Positions 42,818 through 43,709 of a stretch of DNA of 43,709 nucleotides are shown in pieces (positions within the stretch are counted from its first letter, which is position 1; the number at the start of each line of letters is the position of its first letter). A model generated the notes under the pieces. It did not search any database. It was not told where the DNA came from and was given only the letters and a program-made list of their open reading frames with translations. This DNA is from an uncultured Alphaproteobacteria bacterium (GTDB lineage Bacteria; Pseudomonadota; Alphaproteobacteria; CAAHEQ01; UBA3637). The DNA is taken from assembly GCA_947627155.1 (NCBI GenBank), contig CANQUX010000014.1, positions 1 through 43,709 of the forward strand, given 5' to 3'. Both the position numbers and the translations under genes were made by a program.

Positions 42818-42933
42818 ATTACAGAATGCATTTTTATAAAAAACAATAAAATCAATATATTATAAAGTTTGAAATACCTCTTAAATAATAAGAGAAATTA
42901 TTCATTAAGTTATTGAAATATCAATAAAATATT

Positions 42934-42972
42934 GTGTTGCAAAAACGTACGATTTTTGCAACACTTTTTTTT
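42934..42972 (+). terminator. Second, very strong terminator-like hairpin at the left edge of copy B
   Basis: GTGTTGCAAAAA (42934-42945) pairs perfectly with TTTTTGCAACAC (42953-42964) around CGTACGA. Eight T follow at 42965-42972. The right arm is the start of copy B; the left arm looks like an inverted element end. Copy A lacks the left arm. Between 42818 and 42933 I see only AT-rich sequence. Confidence 0.7.
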
Positions 42973-43098
42973 GATTTTTTCAAAAAAAATTTATTTGGAG
43001 GTTATTTTAATTCAATATCAATGGGTTATAAAAAGACTGTTTCACAAAAATTTGAGGGCAATTTTGCCCCCGAATCAGCGTTGCATTAAAGGTACGTT
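42944..43098. repeat. Pilin-upstream element, copy B (155 bp with imperfect terminal inverted repeats)
   Basis: The ends are the same 19-mers as in copy A (42944-42962 and 43080-43098). Its first 50 bp are identical to copy A, and 43051-43103 closely match the end of copy A. The centre (42994-43050) is unrelated in sequence but almost equal in length. It directly precedes the second pilin-like gene. Confidence 0.75.
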
Positions 43099-43110
43099 TA
43101 ATTGTATACT
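43056..43110 (+). promoter_or_regulatory. Predicted promoter and palindromic site of the second pilin-like gene
   Basis: Palindrome GGGCAA-TT-TTGCCC (43056-43069) is 11 bp upstream of TTGCAT (43081-43086). An 18-bp spacer and TATACT (43105-43110) follow. The arms match copy A while the centre differs (AAT versus TT). A further TATAAT at 43116-43121 is too close to the ribosome binding site to be preferred. Confidence 0.5.
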
Positions 43111-43137
43111 GTTTGTATAATGAAAGGGAGTCGAAAA

Positions 43138-43709
43138 ATGACAATGCAAATTAAAAAACAAGTTCAAAATCAAGCGCAACAAGGCCGGTCAATGATTGAA
43201 ATGCTTGGGGTGCTCGCCATTATTGCTATTTTATCAATCGGCGGGATTGTGGGCTATAAATTAGCCATGAATTATTATCAAGCCGATCAGGTTGCGAATG
43301 AAATTAATTTAATGCGTAACGATTTAAAAGTTAAATATGCTTTGGGGAATGAAGAATTGTTGCTCGGTGACCCTTATGATGATACACCCGAAAATAAAGA
43401 TTACAGCGGACATTTATCAACACAATATGACCGTTATCCCGTTGATTATGATTGCATCCGCAAAGACAAAGCAGAATTTTATAACTGCCGTGAAGCAGAT
43501 GCTTATTATATTAAAGTCGGAAATGTTTCAAAAGGCGTCTGTAAACCGCTTACAACGCTTGTTAATGCTATGGACGGCTTAATGTATATAAAAATCAATA
43601 AACAGCCTTATAAAGAAGATGATTTATGCACGAGTGATGAAGCCAATGAAATTTATGTTGAGTTCGATGCGGAAGATGTAAACGGAAATTACGATTCGAA
43701 TCGTCCGGA
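43138..43709 (+). CDS. Prepilin-like protein with N-terminal cleavage/methylation motif (second, cut by window end)
   Basis: The frame starts at ATG 43138 (AAAGGGAG upstream at 43123-43130) and is still open at the right edge; 190 residues are visible. A 16-residue Gln/Lys-rich leader ends at Gly16, followed by RSMIEMLGVLAIIAILSIGG with glutamate at mature +5 and Arg at +1. It shares the first about 35 mature residues with the first pilin-like protein (GRSMxEMLGVLAII...GGIxGYxxAMNxYxA), but the remainder is unrelated and much longer. The rest is rich in Asp, Tyr and Cys (YPVDYDCIRKDKAEFYNC). Shared signal with a different globular part suggests distinct subunits of one filament or a diversifying family. 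ATG at 43144 is an alternative start. Confidence 0.8.
   Translation, partial: MTMQIKKQVQNQAQQGRSMIEMLGVLAIIAILSIGGIVGYKLAMNYYQADQVANEINLMRNDLKVKYALGNEELLLGDPYDDTPENKDYSGHLSTQYDRYPVDYDCIRKDKAEFYNCREADAYYIKVGNVSKGVCKPLTTLVNAMDGLMYIKINKQPYKEDDLCTSDEANEIYVEFDAEDVNGNYDSNRP

Noticed and set aside
42007-43098. Element copies as an insertion sequence with target-site duplications
   Set aside because: No transposase frame lies inside and I could not define matching flanking duplications. It is therefore recorded as a repeat element rather than an insertion sequence.
42932-43120. 62-residue plus-strand frame over repeat copy B
   Set aside because: It covers the terminator hairpin and promoter, is low-complexity, and copy A does not preserve the frame in its centre.
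43337-43582. 81-residue plus-strand frame near the right edge
   Set aside because: It is out of frame inside the second prepilin-like gene, which has the conserved N-terminal motif and a good ribosome binding site.
1-43709. CRISPR arrays, prophage or integrase modules, rRNA genes
   Set aside because: No regularly spaced repeats, phage structural genes, recombinases or rRNA sequence were seen anywhere in the window.

Overview
The window is a dense, moderately AT-rich stretch of chromosome that most resembles an alphaproteobacterium. The evidence is a DivK-type response regulator, a DnaA-like HdaA next to a PerM-type permease, an RNase E ending in an RGWW motif and divergent from amiC, an rph-rdgB pair beside grpE, and a dcw cell-wall/division cluster. 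A full-length AdhE points to fermentation in a low-oxygen niche. The prepilin-like genes at the right end, with the signature G|RSM(V/I)EMLGVLAII, recall (from memory, not from a search) uncultivated gut Alphaproteobacteria. The organism is Gram-negative, shown by Kdo/lipid A genes, an autotransporter barrel end and an RND pump.

Layout. 1-447: tail of an autotransporter-like gene, its terminator and a tRNA-Glu(CTC). 568-5290: a small IS1 InsA-like zinc-ribbon/HTH protein, then a two-gene RND efflux operon. 5343-10485: rne with a long structured leader, divergent amiC, and the rph-rdgB pair. 10662-14054: grpE and adhE. 14104-32305 (minus strand): a nearly gapless dcw cluster transcribed rsmH-ftsL-ftsI-murEF-mraY-ftsW-murG-murC-murB-ddl-ftsQ-ftsA-ftsZ-rsmB-divK. 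Many of its genes are joined by 1-22 bp overlaps. murE and murF are one reading frame, murD and mraZ are missing, and divK lies at the 3' end with its ribosome binding site inside a hairpin. 32443-35839 (minus): ndk, then a DUF2066-like gene, a PerM-like permease and hdaA. 35932-39440: a HIT protein and the lipid A genes waaA-lpxK-acyltransferase. 39516-41930 (plus): an orphan winged-helix regulator, rlmE and a second RsmB-like methyltransferase.

41931-43709 is the least ordinary part. Two tandem prepilin-like genes are each preceded by a copy of a 154-155 bp element. The copies share near-identical ends, 19-bp imperfect terminal inverted repeats and a diverged centre. Each copy carries a palindrome (GGGCAA...TTGCCC) exactly 11 bp upstream of a TTGCAT -35 box, so the element looks like a mobile or duplicated terminator-plus-promoter cassette. 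It is the best candidate here for an undescribed system: a family of pilin-like genes each under its own cassette. No pilus assembly genes are in view, so the function remains inference.

Together the genes cover peptidoglycan precursor synthesis, septum formation, cell-cycle control, outer-membrane lipid synthesis, rRNA modification and RNA decay, with accessory surface and efflux functions at both ends.
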